64,000 bases of DNA from Amoebophrya sp. A120 (GCA_905178155.1 CAJINV010000006.1:3098437-3162436); one strand, 5' to 3'; numbered from the stretch's first letter, positions 1 to 11,300 are shown. Notes: generated from the letters alone by a model not told the origin. Numbers and translations: made by a program.

Positions 1-195
1 TCTCTGCACCCTCTGAGGCACTTAGGCGCCGCCTTAAGGTGGGGCCTTCGGCGGGCTATACTCGCGCACCCTCTCGCCGACCCTCTCGAAAGGGGTCCCG
101 CGCCACCTCTCCACCTCTGTCGACCTCTTTTTTACCTCTTTTGACCTCTTTTTGACCTCTCGGCCACCTCTTGTTTGCCCTCTGTCTACCTCTTT
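1..195. repeat. degenerate ACCTCT pyrimidine repeat
   Basis: About 25 irregular copies of (A)CCTCT(T) separated by short variable spacers run from the window edge. This is low-complexity, strand-biased pyrimidine sequence with no coding signal. It probably continues to the left of the window. Confidence 0.7.
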
Positions 196-200
196 TTTCG

Positions 201-343
201 CATGAATATAATATATAGTAATCGCATGACAAATTTTTAGCCCAGCATTACAAATTTAAATTTGTAATGCTGATTCACCTGGAGAAAGAGATTTGTCATG
301 CATAAACGCAACTACTACGAGTACGATACTTCTGCACAGGATA
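201..343. mobile_element. family B element, left end degenerate
   Basis: The right terminus (CGATACTTCTGCACAGGATA-like, ending at 343) is a clear family B end and the body carries GCATTACAAAT/ATTTGTAATGC. The left terminus near 201 is badly decayed and no target duplication partner for cgatc (344-348) is visible. Confidence 0.6.
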
Positions 344-566
344 CGATCAACGAGCTGGCGAGCCTGACCAACGACCCACTGTTTGCCGGGACGATTGAGT
401 ATTGTTTTGGTGTTTGTCATGCGGAACTTGCGTTGTGAGTTTGGTTTGTCATGCATAATCCGCATGTAGTGATTTAGATTTAGTGATATCGGATAATTAC
501 AATTATCACAGCTCCTTCGAGCGTCTCATCCAGAAGGGCGAATGGTACGACCCACAGCTCTTATGA
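344..566 (+). CDS. 3' end of an unidentified gene (last two coding segments)
   Basis: Two protein-like segments frame a gap. The first, 344-405, reads TINELASLTNDPLFAGTIE. The second, about 492-566, reads NYHSSFERLIQKGEWYDPQL and ends in TGA at 564-566. The 85 bases between them contain TTTGTCATGC motifs typical of the intron elements but no clean inverted termini, so the exact junction is not resolved. The gene would enter from the left of the window and carries the family B element at 201-343 as an intron. An alternative acceptor (CACAG at about 499) would open a second frame with a hydrophobic stretch. Product unknown. Confidence 0.4.
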
Positions 567-723
567 ATTGGAACGTGTCCTACTGGATGTTTTCTGGGTC
601 CTCTGCATTGTTGTACTTGTACTAGTTGTGTTGCAGTATTATAGATTGAGTGTCACCTCCGCATGCGCTTACTCAGTGTGATAGTGATTTTGTGTTTGAG
701 AAGACTTCTACGTACAGACCTCC

Positions 724-873
724 ATGGTTTTGTATCAGCATCACAACCTTGCACTTGGGTATGTTGATCCTGTCGCGCATCACAAACTCTTCGGACCCAG
801 AGCTTCCTCGAGAGGACTGTCTCCATGTGCATACCTCGCTGTTTTCTACGACTGGGAGGCCTACGACAACTAG
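724..873 (+). CDS. small coding-looking ORF, product unknown
   Basis: An ATG at 724 opens 49 codons to TAG at 871-873. The translation looks protein-like (for example YVDPVAHHKLFGPRASSRG and AVFYDWEAYDN) rather than random. The following bases stay coding-looking in another frame (next entry), so this may be one exon of a gene whose splice site lies near 865-900, or a decayed gene with a frameshift. No family recognised. Confidence 0.3.
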   Translation: MVLYQHHNLALGYVDPVAHHKLFGPRASSRGLSPCAYLAVFYDWEAYDN

Positions 874-902
874 ATTTGTCGAACTTCTTGCTTCGCGGCC
901 GG

Positions 903-1163
903 GACGAGGTTGTGTACTTCCTGTTCATGGGACTCCAGCATGACAACCGGCAACCACACCAATCGACAGAAAAATTTCCGCATGTTGTTCTTCGTGGAGT
1001 ACTATCAAATGCAAAAGTGTCTGGGTCTGGAAACTTGTAATGCTGTGTTGGGAATAGTGAATTCTCTGTAATGCACAGCCAAGCACTTCTTCATAACCTC
1101 CGGGTCGATTGGTAAGTACTCAACCACGGGAGCCGGAAGATCTTCGGAAACGCATTTGAATGA
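903..1163 (+). CDS. coding-looking exon pair around a short family A element
   Basis: From 903 the frame reads DEVVYFLFMGLQHDNR and continues to LRGV at 1002. Removing the element 1003-1114 plus one agtac copy (1115-1119) keeps the frame: it resumes as LNHGSRKIFGNAFE and stops at TGA 1161-1163. This in-frame rescue is the main reason to believe it. A competing reading is an ordinary GT donor (GTAAGT) at 1112. The 5' limit is unknown and the product is unidentified. Confidence 0.35.
1003..1114. mobile_element. family A element, internally deleted
   Basis: A full family A left arm (TATCAAATGC...GGGTCTGG) is followed after only about 60 bases by a decayed right end (CGATTGGTA). Target copies agtac at 998-1002 and 1115-1119. 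At 112 bp it is less than half the family length. Its interior matches the copy at 31084-31336. Confidence 0.6.
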
Positions 1164-2290
1164 ACAAAGGCCGCGCAGGTAGAAATCAGCGGGCAGCTCC
1201 TGCTTCTTGCCTTATAGTAGGTACTTGAATGACCACTATGAACTACACGAGCACCATAGCGTCTTCTTGTTGAAACGGCCGCGGCCAGGCTTTGGATCTA
1301 TATCAGGCGGCGCGCCGCCGTCCTGCCAAATGCATCACGACTCCTGATTGTACTAACTCGCCCTATCGCCGCAAGATGAACAAGGGAGGCAATAAATAAA
1401 TAAATGCAAGTAGTCTCAGTTTTGTGTGAAAAAATTTTACCTGGGTGTTCTTCTAATTGCAGCCTGAACTCAATGTGGAAGCCGCTAAATCCACTTCCGG
1501 TATTAATATCTTGTTGTAGTCGGTAATATCTTGTTGTAGTCGTTAGAGCATCTTCTCCGTACTGTTGAATCTGCTGTGCACGTGATGAAATTGAAATCAC
1601 ATCGGTCGTCCAACCCTCGTCCTAGAAGTCGTCCTCGTTCTCTCCTTCCACGTGGACTTTCGTTCGTGAATCGTGCGGTTTCCTCTTCGTACAACAGCAT
1701 AACGCTCGGTTTTTCTCGGTCTCGTCCATTCTTCCCCTACTTTGTGCTTCTAGGTGGTTTTTGGTTGTAAATTTCGCGTCCTAAAACTCTGCTTGTGATG
1801 TCTGTTGACTTCTATTTTACTCGGACCGTCGTCGAAGCTGGATACCATACTTACACGTACTGATTCATGGTTACTGTATGATATGTAGTTGCGTAATGTA
1901 CGTTTTCCCATAGGGCTTGTTTTTTTTCACTCTAAAAACGACATTGTCACTTGGCTTGCAGGAAGTAGTGCAATCTCGATCTCCAACATTTTCACCTCAA
2001 CCCTGACACGACAGATAAGCTCATCCCGCGAAATAAGAGTCTAGCTTTTCTTGCTCACCACCCCCACGCTCTTGTACTTTGTTCTTTTTCAACAGCTTTA
2101 CCGAAAATTCCGAATGAAACTACGACCAGAAAAAGAAAAAAGTAAATCGTTTCCGGAACAGAGCCTGTAGAAGCTGCATCGCGTAGTTCTTCTACTTCTT
2201 CGAAATCGAACCACTAATTCGCAGAAAAAGATAGCTCTTGCTCCCAGTCGTGCAGCGGAGCACCGGAAAATAAGTGCGACTCCGTCGAAG
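1164..2290. other. no supported gene; AT-rich intergenic DNA
   Basis: I see no convincing coding frame and no element termini here. A 19-base direct repeat (TATCTTGTTGTAGTCG core) sits at 1506-1543. Short ORFs on both strands look random. Confidence 0.5.
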
Positions 2291-2877
2291 ATGATGCGTA
2301 CCACGCGCGATGAGAAGACCTCCGCAACAACCAGGTCGTCAGTCGGCGCCAGCAGTGCGGCCCGCCTGCTCTGCGCCGCCCTTCTCATCAAATTCTCCGA
2401 AAATGAAGATGGAGCAGCACTGCGAAGTGCGTTGGCGCTCTATGCATTGCAAAAGTATCGTACTAGTAAAAATAGCATTACAAATTTTTCCAGAACGAAA
2501 AATGGAATTCGTAATGCTGAATAAGCTAAGGAGCCAGATTTTTTGTCATGCATGACTGCAATTACTACAAGTGCGATGCTTTTGCACAGGATACGCTCTC
2601 TTTCAACGTGAAGCAGCAGCAGAAGAAGGCGCATGCACGTCGAAGCATTACTGTGCAGAAACCAGGCCGCGCGGGGACGGGGGAAAATCAAGCGGGGAAG
2701 CAGGACGCAGGAGTGTTGGGAACTACAGCTACGGGTCGCGGGACCGGCATTGCCACGGCGTCGGTGCAGAATGAGGTTGTGCCATCTGCGCAGGAAGCGG
2801 AAGTCCGGACGATGCCAGAAATGTCGTCCGCGTTCACGTATGGTCTTGTGAGCTGTTCCATTCCCATCTGCCACTGA
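2291..2877 (+). CDS. unidentified 142-residue protein with one element intron
   Basis: The start ATG is at 2291 (a second ATG follows at once). Exons are 2291-2440 and 2599-2877. Removing the family B element plus one cgctc copy joins codons for SALAL to SFNVKQQQKK in frame and reaches TGA at 2875-2877. The protein is Ser/Ala-rich at the N-terminus, basic in the middle (KQQQKKAHARR) and ends CSIPICH. A possible GT donor at about 2838 could instead splice it onward to later exons. No domain recognised. The frame restoration is seen directly; function is unknown. Confidence 0.5.
2441..2593. mobile_element. family B intron element
   Basis: 153 bp, TATGCATTGC...GCACAGGATA. Target copies cgctc at 2436-2440 and 2594-2598. 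It is the intron of the 2291-2877 gene. Confidence 0.9.
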
Positions 2878-3272
2878 CTTTTTTTTTTGCGATACACGTG
2901 GACGCAAAAAGAACTCCAGTAGCTAGGGCTACCACTCGCCGGCAGCTGATGTGCATGACCAAAATCATGCCTGGTCGCGTGACAGGCCTGAATAAAGAAG
3001 TGCGTGTATAAATATTGTAAGTTTTGCAGTGCGGATTATGCGGATTGATCATGAAAGCGGAGTTAGAGCAGCGTAACAGAGGCATCTATTGAATGAAAAC
3101 GCGAGGTGAAGTCTACTCGCCTCGGACATTCGCAACATCTGCGATGTTCTTGTTACTCTGTCTATCGCAAACAGTTAAAAAGTAGAAAAAAAGACATTAC
3201 GTTTCTTGAGAATGGAACGGTTGAGGAGGCCATAGTACAAATACGGAAGTAAACAGTACAGCGGGTCGTGGA

Positions 3273-3497
3273 ATGGGGTTCCTGGAAGAGTCGTTAGCTG
3301 GAACAGGACACAACACCGGATATTTCTATTGTCGCACTTGCATGAAGCACAGCTGGTTAGCTTTTGTGGACGTGAACACCGGCCGTCGAACCGTCTGGCA
3401 GATGAAGGACACTGTTTTGAAACTCGACCACAGCATCAGCGAAAAAACTGGAGGCTCGGCTGCAGACGAGCTGACAAAGGAGTTCGAGCAGAGGTAG
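3273..3497 (+). CDS. ORF or exon with a C-x2-C motif, unknown product
   Basis: 74 codons from ATG 3273 to TAG 3495-3497. The peptide GYFYCRTCMKHSWLAFVDV followed by VWQMKDTVLKL looks like a folded small Cys-containing domain. A GT (GAGCAGAG|GTAGC) overlaps the stop, so this may be an internal exon of a larger gene that includes 2291-2877 and 4109-4522. Nothing in the sequence decides between these. Confidence 0.35.
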   Translation: MGFLEESLAGTGHNTGYFYCRTCMKHSWLAFVDVNTGRRTVWQMKDTVLKLDHSISEKTGGSAADELTKEFEQR

Positions 3498-4108
3498 CAA
3501 AGTGAAAAGTGCCAGGTCGTGGTGCCGTCTCGAGAAATGTTGTTGAACGCCAGCTCCTGTCGCCAGGCCATTTTTGCGCTTTCCTCGTGAATAAACTATA
3601 ATCCTCGACGAGATGCGTGGTTATTTGCAGAAGAGAAATTCAATCCAAAATGGATGCCGAAGGAACTCTGCATTTTTGCTGTCTTCGTGCGCATTGTCTT
3701 CACCAGCATGCAGTGTAGCTGAAGACAACTGCCATGAAGATCATGGAGCAGGAGGCAGTCTCCTGCTGCTCGATTCTGTCATAGTACCAGAACGAGTCGA
3801 GATCGAGTTCTAGTCGTGCAGGTGCTTGCAAATCGTGCTGGAACATCAAGGACGATTTTTGCATGGTTTCTCACTGTCGCTGAAATTGATTCTAATTCGT
3901 AATTCTTTTGAGCTGCGCTAGAGGTAGAGCTAGCACAAATCGCAAAAATTCGCGTTGTTGTCGAAGTAGTTGCTGATGATTTGAAAAAAGAGCTGTAGCG
4001 ACTTTTTTGTGGCAAATGAAATATTTATTCTCCTCGTCCTTCCTTCTATCTCAGACCACGGAGACGGACCGGACCCGGAGCGCTTTTCATTTTGATACAA
4101 GGTGGGAA

Positions 4109-4522
4109 ATGTGTGGGGGCACGGGTCATGGAGGCAGCTGCATGCACCGCCTTATGTATGCGCACTGGCGTGGGGATGTGATGAGCGGCATAATGGCGGA
4201 GACGCACGTTGTCGACCATAACTATTTAATGTGGCATGACTACAAAATCGGGGCGGATGAATCGAATGGCCTGGGCTGGATGAATCGAATGGCCCCCGTC
4301 GGGTGGGATCTTATGGGCGATGCTTGGAAGACTATTCAGGAGGAACTGCAAAAAGCTTCCGATGAATTCGGAAGTGCGCTCAAGGTGATGAGCCTGTCAT
4401 GTGATGGCAGAGCGTTCGACTCTTCAGGAAGGGGCTATTGCCCTTTTGGTTCTCGCGACACGTGGAACGACCACGGCAATGACGCCATAACGGAGAAGAC
4501 GAAGCAAGAACTATCAAAATGA
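4109..4522 (+). CDS. ORF or exon, Cys/His-containing, unknown product
   Basis: An ATG at 4109 opens 137 codons ending in TGA 4520-4522. The composition is protein-like: CGGTGHGGSCMHRLMYAHW near the start, then VGWDLMGDAWKTIQEELQKA, an amphipathic helix, and a C-terminal Cys pair (SCDGRAFDSSGRGYC). The same frame is open upstream to 4007. It may be a separate short gene or part of one that includes 3273-3497. No family recognised. Confidence 0.45.
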   Translation: MCGGTGHGGSCMHRLMYAHWRGDVMSGIMAETHVVDHNYLMWHDYKIGADESNGLGWMNRMAPVGWDLMGDAWKTIQEELQKASDEFGSALKVMSLSCDGRAFDSSGRGYCPFGSRDTWNDHGNDAITEKTKQELSK

Positions 4523-4868
4523 AAAGTCCCCCGCTGAGCTCCCCAGATGCAAAACAAAGGCCCGGCGGGTGCAGGATTATTTGCGTGCGCGTCTTGTTGC
4601 AGAAGTAAGAAACCTCCGCAGCCACGTCCTCAGCCTGTTTACGTTTAGGGGCAGGAAGGTCTAGCTTTGCATTTTGGCAAACGCCTGCCCGGTAGACCCA
4701 GCACCGGGACGAGGAATCGCCTCCATCAAGCGGGGGCGCACACCTCATCGACCTGCGCTTGCCTTCTTGCAAGACAAAAAAGCGGCCACAAATCTGCATA
4801 TAGGTCCTCCCAAGTTTTCCTTTACCTTTTGAGTGTGGGGAGCAGGGTGGGACTTTTCCTAGCGATAA

Positions 4869-5477
4869 GAATGCTTAGACAAGGCGTGTTGTAAGCAGAC
4901 GGAGCGCGGGTCTTCAGGGTGGTTCGGCGATGACTACAAATGCGCGGGAGAAAACTTTGAACAGCTCTCAGCCTTGTTGCAGACCAGCCCTCTCGCAGAA
5001 TCCATCGACAGAACATCTTCAATGAGCAGCGAGGACTGGGGAGATTTTCCACTAACCCCCGCCACGACCACTCCAGCGCCGACCACGCAACCGCCGACCA
5101 CGCCGCTGGCGACCACGCCGCAGCCGACCACGCCGCTGGCAACCACGGAGCAGCCGACCACGCAACCGCCGACCACGCCGCTGGCGACCACGCCGCAGCC
5201 GACCACGCCGCTGGCAACCACGGAGCAGCCGACCACGCAACCGCCGACCACGCCGCTGGCGACCACGCCGCAGCCGACCACGCCGCTGGCAACCACGGAG
5301 CAGCCGACCACGCAACTGCCGACCACGACCCCCGCTCCGAAAGTTGATGCGCTTTCTGAGGTGGGAGCTGTGGGGCTTGGGGAAGGCGGCGGTGGCGTCG
5401 CTGGCGAACCCTCTGGCGCTCCGCAAGCTGATGCGGCTTCCGAGGTGGGAGACCCGCCCAGCGGCCAGTGTTGTTGA
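4869..5477 (+). CDS. exon with a Pro/Thr 25-residue tandem repeat
   Basis: The frame is open from just after a TAA at 4866-4868 to TGA 5475-5477. It starts Cys-rich ([18 protein letters not shown]), then runs through [18 protein letters not shown] into three exact 25-residue Pro/Thr units and a Gly/Glu/Ala tail ending PPSGQCC. The first in-frame Met is at 5022, but the Cys-rich part upstream argues that the true 5' exon lies further left. Pro/Thr mucin-like repeats are common in surface or secreted proteins; that role is only a suggestion. The reverse-strand frames over the repeat are shadows. Confidence 0.5.
   Translation, partial: ECLDKACCKQTERGSSGWFGDDYKCAGENFEQLSALLQTSPLAESIDRTSSMSSEDWGDFPLTPATTTPAPTTQPPTTPLATTPQPTTPLATTEQPTTQPPTTPLATTPQPTTPLATTEQPTTQPPTTPLATTPQPTTPLATTEQPTTQLPTTTPAPKVDALSEVGAVGLGEGGGGVAGEPSGAPQADAASEVGDPPSGQCC
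5082..5306 (+). repeat. 75-bp tandem repeat, three copies
   Basis: Three consecutive, practically identical 75-bp units (5082-5156, 5157-5231, 5232-5306), each coding [20 protein letters not shown] plus TTEQP. A partial fourth unit follows. Near-identity at the DNA level points to recent expansion or gene conversion. Confidence 0.9.
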
Positions 5478-7402
5478 GGTTTCAACCTTGAACAGCGAGG
5501 GAACACTCTGTTGTGCAACCTGTAAGCACTACTAGACATCAGTGCCACAGCGCCCCATGCTCTAGCTTTGCGCCTTGTGACTACATGATATAACTGCAGC
5601 GAGGAGAGCGACAGCACAAGTGCTTTCTTTATAAGTAGTCCAAAGAGAAATTTCATTTAGAAGAATTTAGATTTTCATCGTTCACGTGCATCTACATGCC
5701 TAATCCTATACATTGTTTTCCTCTACGAACAAACCTTTTTTGGCAGCAAGCAACTTTCAAAACGTCAGTCGGTTTTTTACAACAACTTTTTCGTCAGCAG
5801 CAGTAGCTTGTTTTACTTTTTATCTTTTCACATCCTCAGCAGCAAGGTGGAGTGTGCTTTTTTCACATCCTCGCACGCATTTACGTTTTACTCAAAAAAA
5901 GCTTCATCTCGTGGTCCCAGACTAGAATAGGAATTTGGTAGGCAGATCCTGCCTGCTACGTGGCCATATCCTGGTTACTTGTACTTATCCTCCCCGAAAA
6001 TACGGACCCCGAACATATCGACCCGGGCCTGACCCCCGTTTCTTTTGGTCAGAGTCTTCCATTAAGTATAATTTCATACTGCACTTATTTCTGCCGCCGT
6101 GCTTTCAGCGACAGTTCTAAACGCGACAGTTGCAAAGGCGAAGCTGCCTCGGTGCGCGACTTCGAAGTGCACCCAGAAGTAGCACCAGGCACCACGCACA
6201 AAGCAACACGATTGTAGTAGTTTTCCTCGCGAAAAAGTATCCAGTCACGAAACAAAGCAAGGCAACCAAGGCAGCACCCCCGCAGCGCCGTGACCACAGC
6301 CACCTTTTCCGAGATATGAGATTCTTTCACGTAAAAGCCCACTTTAATATCACTCAGGAACCAAAAGGATGCGAGCAAGCAAGCTGCAAGTACTTATCCT
6401 CAACATCGTGAAGACGCTTATGTTGGGCAACGAGTGCTTCTGTAGCGTATTTTTTTCCGGATTTTATTGCTTTTTTTGGCTTTTTGGGTCTTCGGCTGCT
6501 GCAAAAAAATTGTTTTGTCCCCCAAATAAAAGTGTATAGGCCGCCGCCCCTACGGCCAACTATAAGGGTAAGGGAGCCCCCCCTCAAGGTCAATAACAAT
6601 AGGTGTGCGCGCTTTTGTTCGGTTTTTGCCTTATGGAGAAATGTTTGTAGAAGTCCCTGGCCACGGTCAGTTACTTACATTATACACTTTAGAAAAAATG
6701 CGCTTCGTTTTTAGAACTGGAAGTAGTTGCTGTGGTCTAGGACTTGGCTTCTCCGATGAAAGTCGTGAAGTGGCGACCAAATTCAAACTCCTGAAACACC
6801 CCGCGCGAAAAGGCATGTAGCCCACACTGCTACTAAAAGCTGGAGACGACCAATAAGAACTCGCGGCGGTCGCAGCTTTTTCATTCTCTTGAGCACCGGA
6901 CTAATTCGCACACTGACGGAATTGGCACCCACCCCGAGAAAGATATAAAAATCCAACCGAAAAGAACCCTAGCCCCGCGGGCGGCTCCTGCATTCGGCGA
7001 CCCACTAGGCAGATTTTACGTATGTCTAGTGCAGTGTCAGCAGACGAAGCCCGGGGGGTGATCATGGGTAGTACGCACAAAACGGCTGTCGCACCGGTGC
7101 GCAACCTAGTAAGCCCATCATGCCTCGCTCGTGTTCCAGCCCTTCACTCGGGGCCTAGTGAAAATCGCGAAGGATTCATATGTGAGCATCGAAGCGCCGA
7201 ACAAGAGCTCACATCGTAGCCGCATTTCTCTTTTCAGGCCGTCCTACTCAAAAATGATCAAACAGGGACAGGTTTTTTCATATTATAGTCAGTAGCCTGT
7301 ATTAAGATGAAGATCGATGAAAAAGTAGATATTTATGTCGCTTTCGGTTCCGAATGCGTGCAATTCTTTTTATCTCTGGTTTATTAGCCCCCTCGCCCCC
7401 GC
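5478..7402. other. no supported gene
   Basis: AT-rich DNA with scattered short ORFs on both strands. None shows the consistent protein-like composition of the neighbouring exons. An ORF at 7022-7219 was considered and not accepted. No element termini are present. Confidence 0.45.
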
Positions 7403-7611
7403 TATCCAAGAAAAAAACATTGTAGGTGTAACTTTTTTGGAGGAACAGCATTACAAATTTGTCTGGCATGACAGCAAAAACCTGTCATGCGCAGATAGTA
7501 TCTGAAAACGCCCTTTGATGGGCCCTACGATGCATGCCAAGCATGACAGACGCAATCATCTTGCATGTTGCGCATCACAAATCTACACTAACAACGTTTT
7601 TTTCTTGGATA
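7403..7611. mobile_element. family E element in the leader of the 8372 gene
   Basis: 209 bp, TATCCAAGAA...TTCTTGGATA. Target copies cccgc at 7398-7402 and 7612-7616. It lies upstream of the start codon, so it is a 5'-leader intron or an intergenic copy. Confidence 0.85.
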
Positions 7612-7675
7612 CCCGCTCCGCAGTCTCCTCGAATTGGTCGTGGACCACGTTGACAATTGGAAGCCGGGGGCTGGT

Positions 7676-7927
7676 TATGGATTGTAAAAGTGTCTGGGTC
7701 TGGAAACTTGTGATGCTGGGTGGCGTATCATGAGGAGGCCACAAGTGCTGGCTCAGCATGACAAGTTTCTGAGCTTCTATATGATGCCTATTCTGCATGA
7801 CAAACTGCGTTTTTGCATGACAGAAAAGTTGGGCTCTTGAGTAACGTGCATGACAGATTTAAGAGTCATGCCAGACAAGCATGACAAACTTGCATTCTTC
7901 CAGACCCAGACATTTTTACAGTGGATA
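7676..7927. mobile_element. family A element in the leader
   Basis: 252 bp, TATGGATTGTAAAAGTGTCT...CAGTGGATA. Target copies ctggt at 7671-7675 and 7928-7932. Its interior is very similar to the copies at 17794 and 61519 (same subfamily). Confidence 0.88.
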
Positions 7928-8082
7928 CTGGTCCCTGATGAATCGGTCTACTTCTCGGAGAAAAAGCCCCGAAGCACTACTTCTCCTGGCGGCAAAACAG
8001 ACGCAATAAAGCCATCTTCTCTACTACTTCGCCCCCAGGGGACAAGACGTAGTCTTGCGTCACCCCTGTGTAAGTAGTCGGC

Positions 8083-8350
8083 TATGAATTGCAAATATGT
8101 CTGGGTCTGGAAGGATGCAAGGTTTGTCATGCACGTTTTGCGCGACTCCTGATGTCTGTGATGCATGCCCTAGCATAACAAATTTTTTGAGGGCTTCCTG
8201 ATGCCTCTATCGCATAAGAAATGCCCTCTCGCCCTGGCAAAAACTGGACCTCTTTTGCTGTTCATGCAATACAAATTTTTGTAGAATTCATACGCATCTG
8301 CATCACAAGTTGCATCCTTCCAGAGGACCCAGACATATTTGCAATGCATA
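8083..8350. mobile_element. family A element in the leader
   Basis: 268 bp, TATGAATTGC...GCAATGCATA. Target copies tcggc at 8078-8082 and 8351-8355. It sits 21 bases before the start codon. Confidence 0.88.
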
Positions 8351-8371
8351 TCGGCACAACAAGAACGAGAG

Positions 8372-11300
8372 ATGGCCGCCACGACTTCACCCGCCGGGGC
8401 CAGTCCGGATTCTCTCATCACTGGGGGACCTCCACAAGAAGGTGGTTCTGCTGCGGCTCCATTTCTTCCTGCGGAGCAGATGGACCGGCTGCGCCAGGAC
8501 GACCGCGGTGGTGGTCAACAGAGAAATGGTTCCCCGGTTACTATGGGTTTACAAGAAGAACTTGGGGCGGATTCTAATTTGAATCCAAATTACGCTGGAG
8601 CTGCAGAGCGGGAAGATGGTGGTGGGCGTGAAGATTCATCTGGCAAGCCAACTTTTTATCCTCCAACCGGGCCCGGCCCAGCAGGTACAGTCGAATCGAA
8701 AGCCAAAGCCAAAGCCGGTCCACCTGGAAGTAGACCACAATTGTCCGCATATCAAATGCAAAAATGTCTGGGTCTGGAAGAATTGGAACTTGTCATGCTA
8801 ACTGTGGTCTCTAAAAAAATCTGTCTTGCATGACCAGCAAGAGGAGTTTAGTTTGTGCTACGCGGGGAGGGCGTTTGGCATGCGGAGTAGGCATCAGGAA
8901 GCCCTCTAAAAATCTGCGACGCTAGGTCGTGCATTACAGACATCCTGGGTCATGCAAAACATGCATGACAAGTCTCAGAATCTTCCAGACCCAGACGCTT
9001 TTGCATTTGATACCGCAAAAGCCAAACCCAAACCGGGAAGTCGAAGTCCTCCGAAGAAACTCACGATATTACAGCGAAAAATGCCCCCACCCCCACAATT
9101 GCAATATATTTGTTTTGCGAAGTTTCCGTATGAGAGCTTTTTGTCGTGCAGGAAAGGACTATGAATCTTTATCTTTCTGATGCAGAGTCTAGGCGTATGT
9201 AGCATCGCTTGCATGTTGAGAAGTGCCACTCTTCCTGGGATCTTTTGCAATACAAAGTTTTGCTGGAGAGTGCACGACTGAAAAGCTGTGACGCTGATAG
9301 ATGCAAGAGGGCGACTGTTTCACTTGGAAAGGTTTGCAATACAAATGCCCCCAAGTTCTGCGGTGGAGGCGTTTTTCATTGTAAGACACGAAGCGGCAAC
9401 TCGAAAAGATGCACAAAACGGACGCGGCGCTGCACAAGTTGCAGCAGAGCGACAAAAATGTGTGGCTGTCGGCGCGACGGGAAGAACCGGCGCCGGATCA
9501 TCTTGTGTTATCTCGCCAGCAGGTGCTGCAAATGCACGATCACAACCAGGATCCGGAAATTCCGCACCCGATATCCAAGAAAGAAAGGTTGTACTTCGTA
9601 TACTTGTTTTTTCAAGGTGGAACAGCATTACAAATCTGTCTCGCAACATGAGAGCAAAAACTTGTCATGCGCAGATAGCATCCCTTTTCAAAGGCGCTTG
9701 AATGGACCCTGAAATCATGCCTGTCCAACATGACAGACGCCATCATCTTGCGTGTTGCGCATCACAACCACCACGTTGCACTTAACAATGTTTTTTTTCT
9801 GGATACCCCAAGCACTACAACCACTACCCCGATGAGGTGCGATATGGATGTGTCAGGTTTGAAATCGTCAAAGTTGAAATAGTTTGTGATGCATAAAATG
9901 CAAGGCATGAAGTACCTGTCTTGCCGGGATGGCAAGTGAGGCAGATTGTGAGCCTATTTAGGGTTTGGGATACAGCTGCTAAAGGGGCATGACAAAAGCA
10001 GTCTTCTGTGCCCAAATAGCATGACAAATTGGATTCCGGTGCTCCGAAAAGTTGTCATGCGCCGCTTGGACATTGGTCTTCCAACTGGTATCCATTTTAT
10101 GCATGACAAATTATTTCAACTTTGTCGATTTCCAACCTGCTGACGCTTCCATATGCGACCTGTGTCCGCGGACGAGGATTTTCGCAGTCACGAAACCACG
10201 CACGCCAAGCATTTCAGGCTGATGCTGGATCCGAACGGACTCCATGAACGTCATCTGTATCCCTGGGAGATCCAAGAAAAACTTCTCGCGGCGGAAATGG
10301 CCGCCGCGGCAGAGAAGAGGGAGGTGGTTTACCCCTGGGAGCAGCATGCGGAGGGAGAAGCGGCGGCCCCGCCGGAGGAAGTCATCTACCCGTGGGAACA
10401 GGTCGAGGCGCCCCCTGAAATAAAACCATATCCATTGCAACCACGAGTCTGGGCATGGGTACTAATGTGTGTTGTGCGTCTTGCAAGAGTAGAGCAAGTA
10501 GATCTTGAAAGTGCACAAATCTCGCTCGGACGAGGTCTTGTGGCCAGTTTTTCTGTGATGCTGTAAGTAGCGAGGAGTGGCAAGAAGAATCATGCTTGTC
10601 ATTCTCTCATGCCGTCCAAAAGTCCTCTCCCTGCGGCAAGCAAAAATCACCGTACACAAAAACTTATCTGACTCGCCACCAGACGCAGACATCTTTGCAA
10701 TGCACAACTCACCAGAGCAGATCCAGATTTACCCCTGGGAAGCGCAAATTCCGGAGCAGAAAGAGGAAAAAATAGTATGGGACTCTCAATTGTTACATTC
10801 TCAACTGTTACATGAATTTGTAATGCAAGAACGGCGAAAGTGAAAGGGACAAGATTGCGCCTTTTGCATTACAGATTTGGCACAGATTTACATGCTGTTT
10901 AGCCCTTCGGATATTTGTCATGCGAAGCAGCTTAATCGTGGCGATCTTGGTGGCAAATTTGCATGACAAATCATGTAACAGTTGAGAGTGTAACAGTTGA
11001 GAACGCCATAAAAAGTCGTCTACCCGTGGGAACAGATTCCGGTGCCCCCGCCCATACCTGAGGTGTATCCGTGGGAGCAGGCCGCGGTTCCGATCTACGA
11101 GAAAATTTACGAGGCTATGAACTGCAAAAGTAAGAAAGTATCGTACTCGTATAAATGCGTTACAAATTTCCTCAGCGTGAGAGCTAAAACTTGTAATGCG
11201 GATTTACCTGAACAAAACGATTTGTAATGCATGACTGCAGTATTGCGAGTGCGATACTTTTGCACAGGATAGAGGCGAACCAGCAGCAACTACAGCAGCT

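Larger units (their letters stand above)
7617..8371 (+). other. probable 5' leader of the 8372 gene
   Basis: Segments 7617-7675, 7933-8082 and 8356-8371 become contiguous when the elements are removed. The joined sequence has an in-frame TAG (8075-8077) seven codons before ATG 8372, so it cannot be an N-terminal extension in that frame. A perfect ordinary donor (GTAAGTAG at 8070) leaves open a conventional leader intron. Its length suggests a transcribed leader, but this is inference. Confidence 0.4.
10159..11115 (+). repeat. YPWE short-motif repeat region
   Basis: Six YPWE(I/Q/A) motifs are encoded across three exons: three in 10159-10428, one in 10712-10775, two in 11016-11115. Each is spaced by roughly 15-25 residues of Pro/Glu/Ile/Val. 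The codons vary between copies, so selection rather than recent DNA duplication keeps the motif. Confidence 0.8.

Noticed and set aside
4934-5656. Long reverse-strand ORFs over the Pro/Thr repeat
   Set aside because: They are shadows produced by the 75-bp period. The + frame has the Cys-rich leader and natural Thr/Pro composition; the reverse ones are simple VVASGVVG-type strings.
7022-7219. 65-codon ORF starting MSSAVSADEARG
   Set aside because: It has no element introns, no strong coding composition and no link to the downstream frame. Possible, but not supported.
8750-8833. Protein tails such as YQMQKCLGLE that follow many exons
   Set aside because: These come from translating into the element ends. 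The same tail appears in unrelated genes, which shows that it is intron sequence, not a conserved motif.
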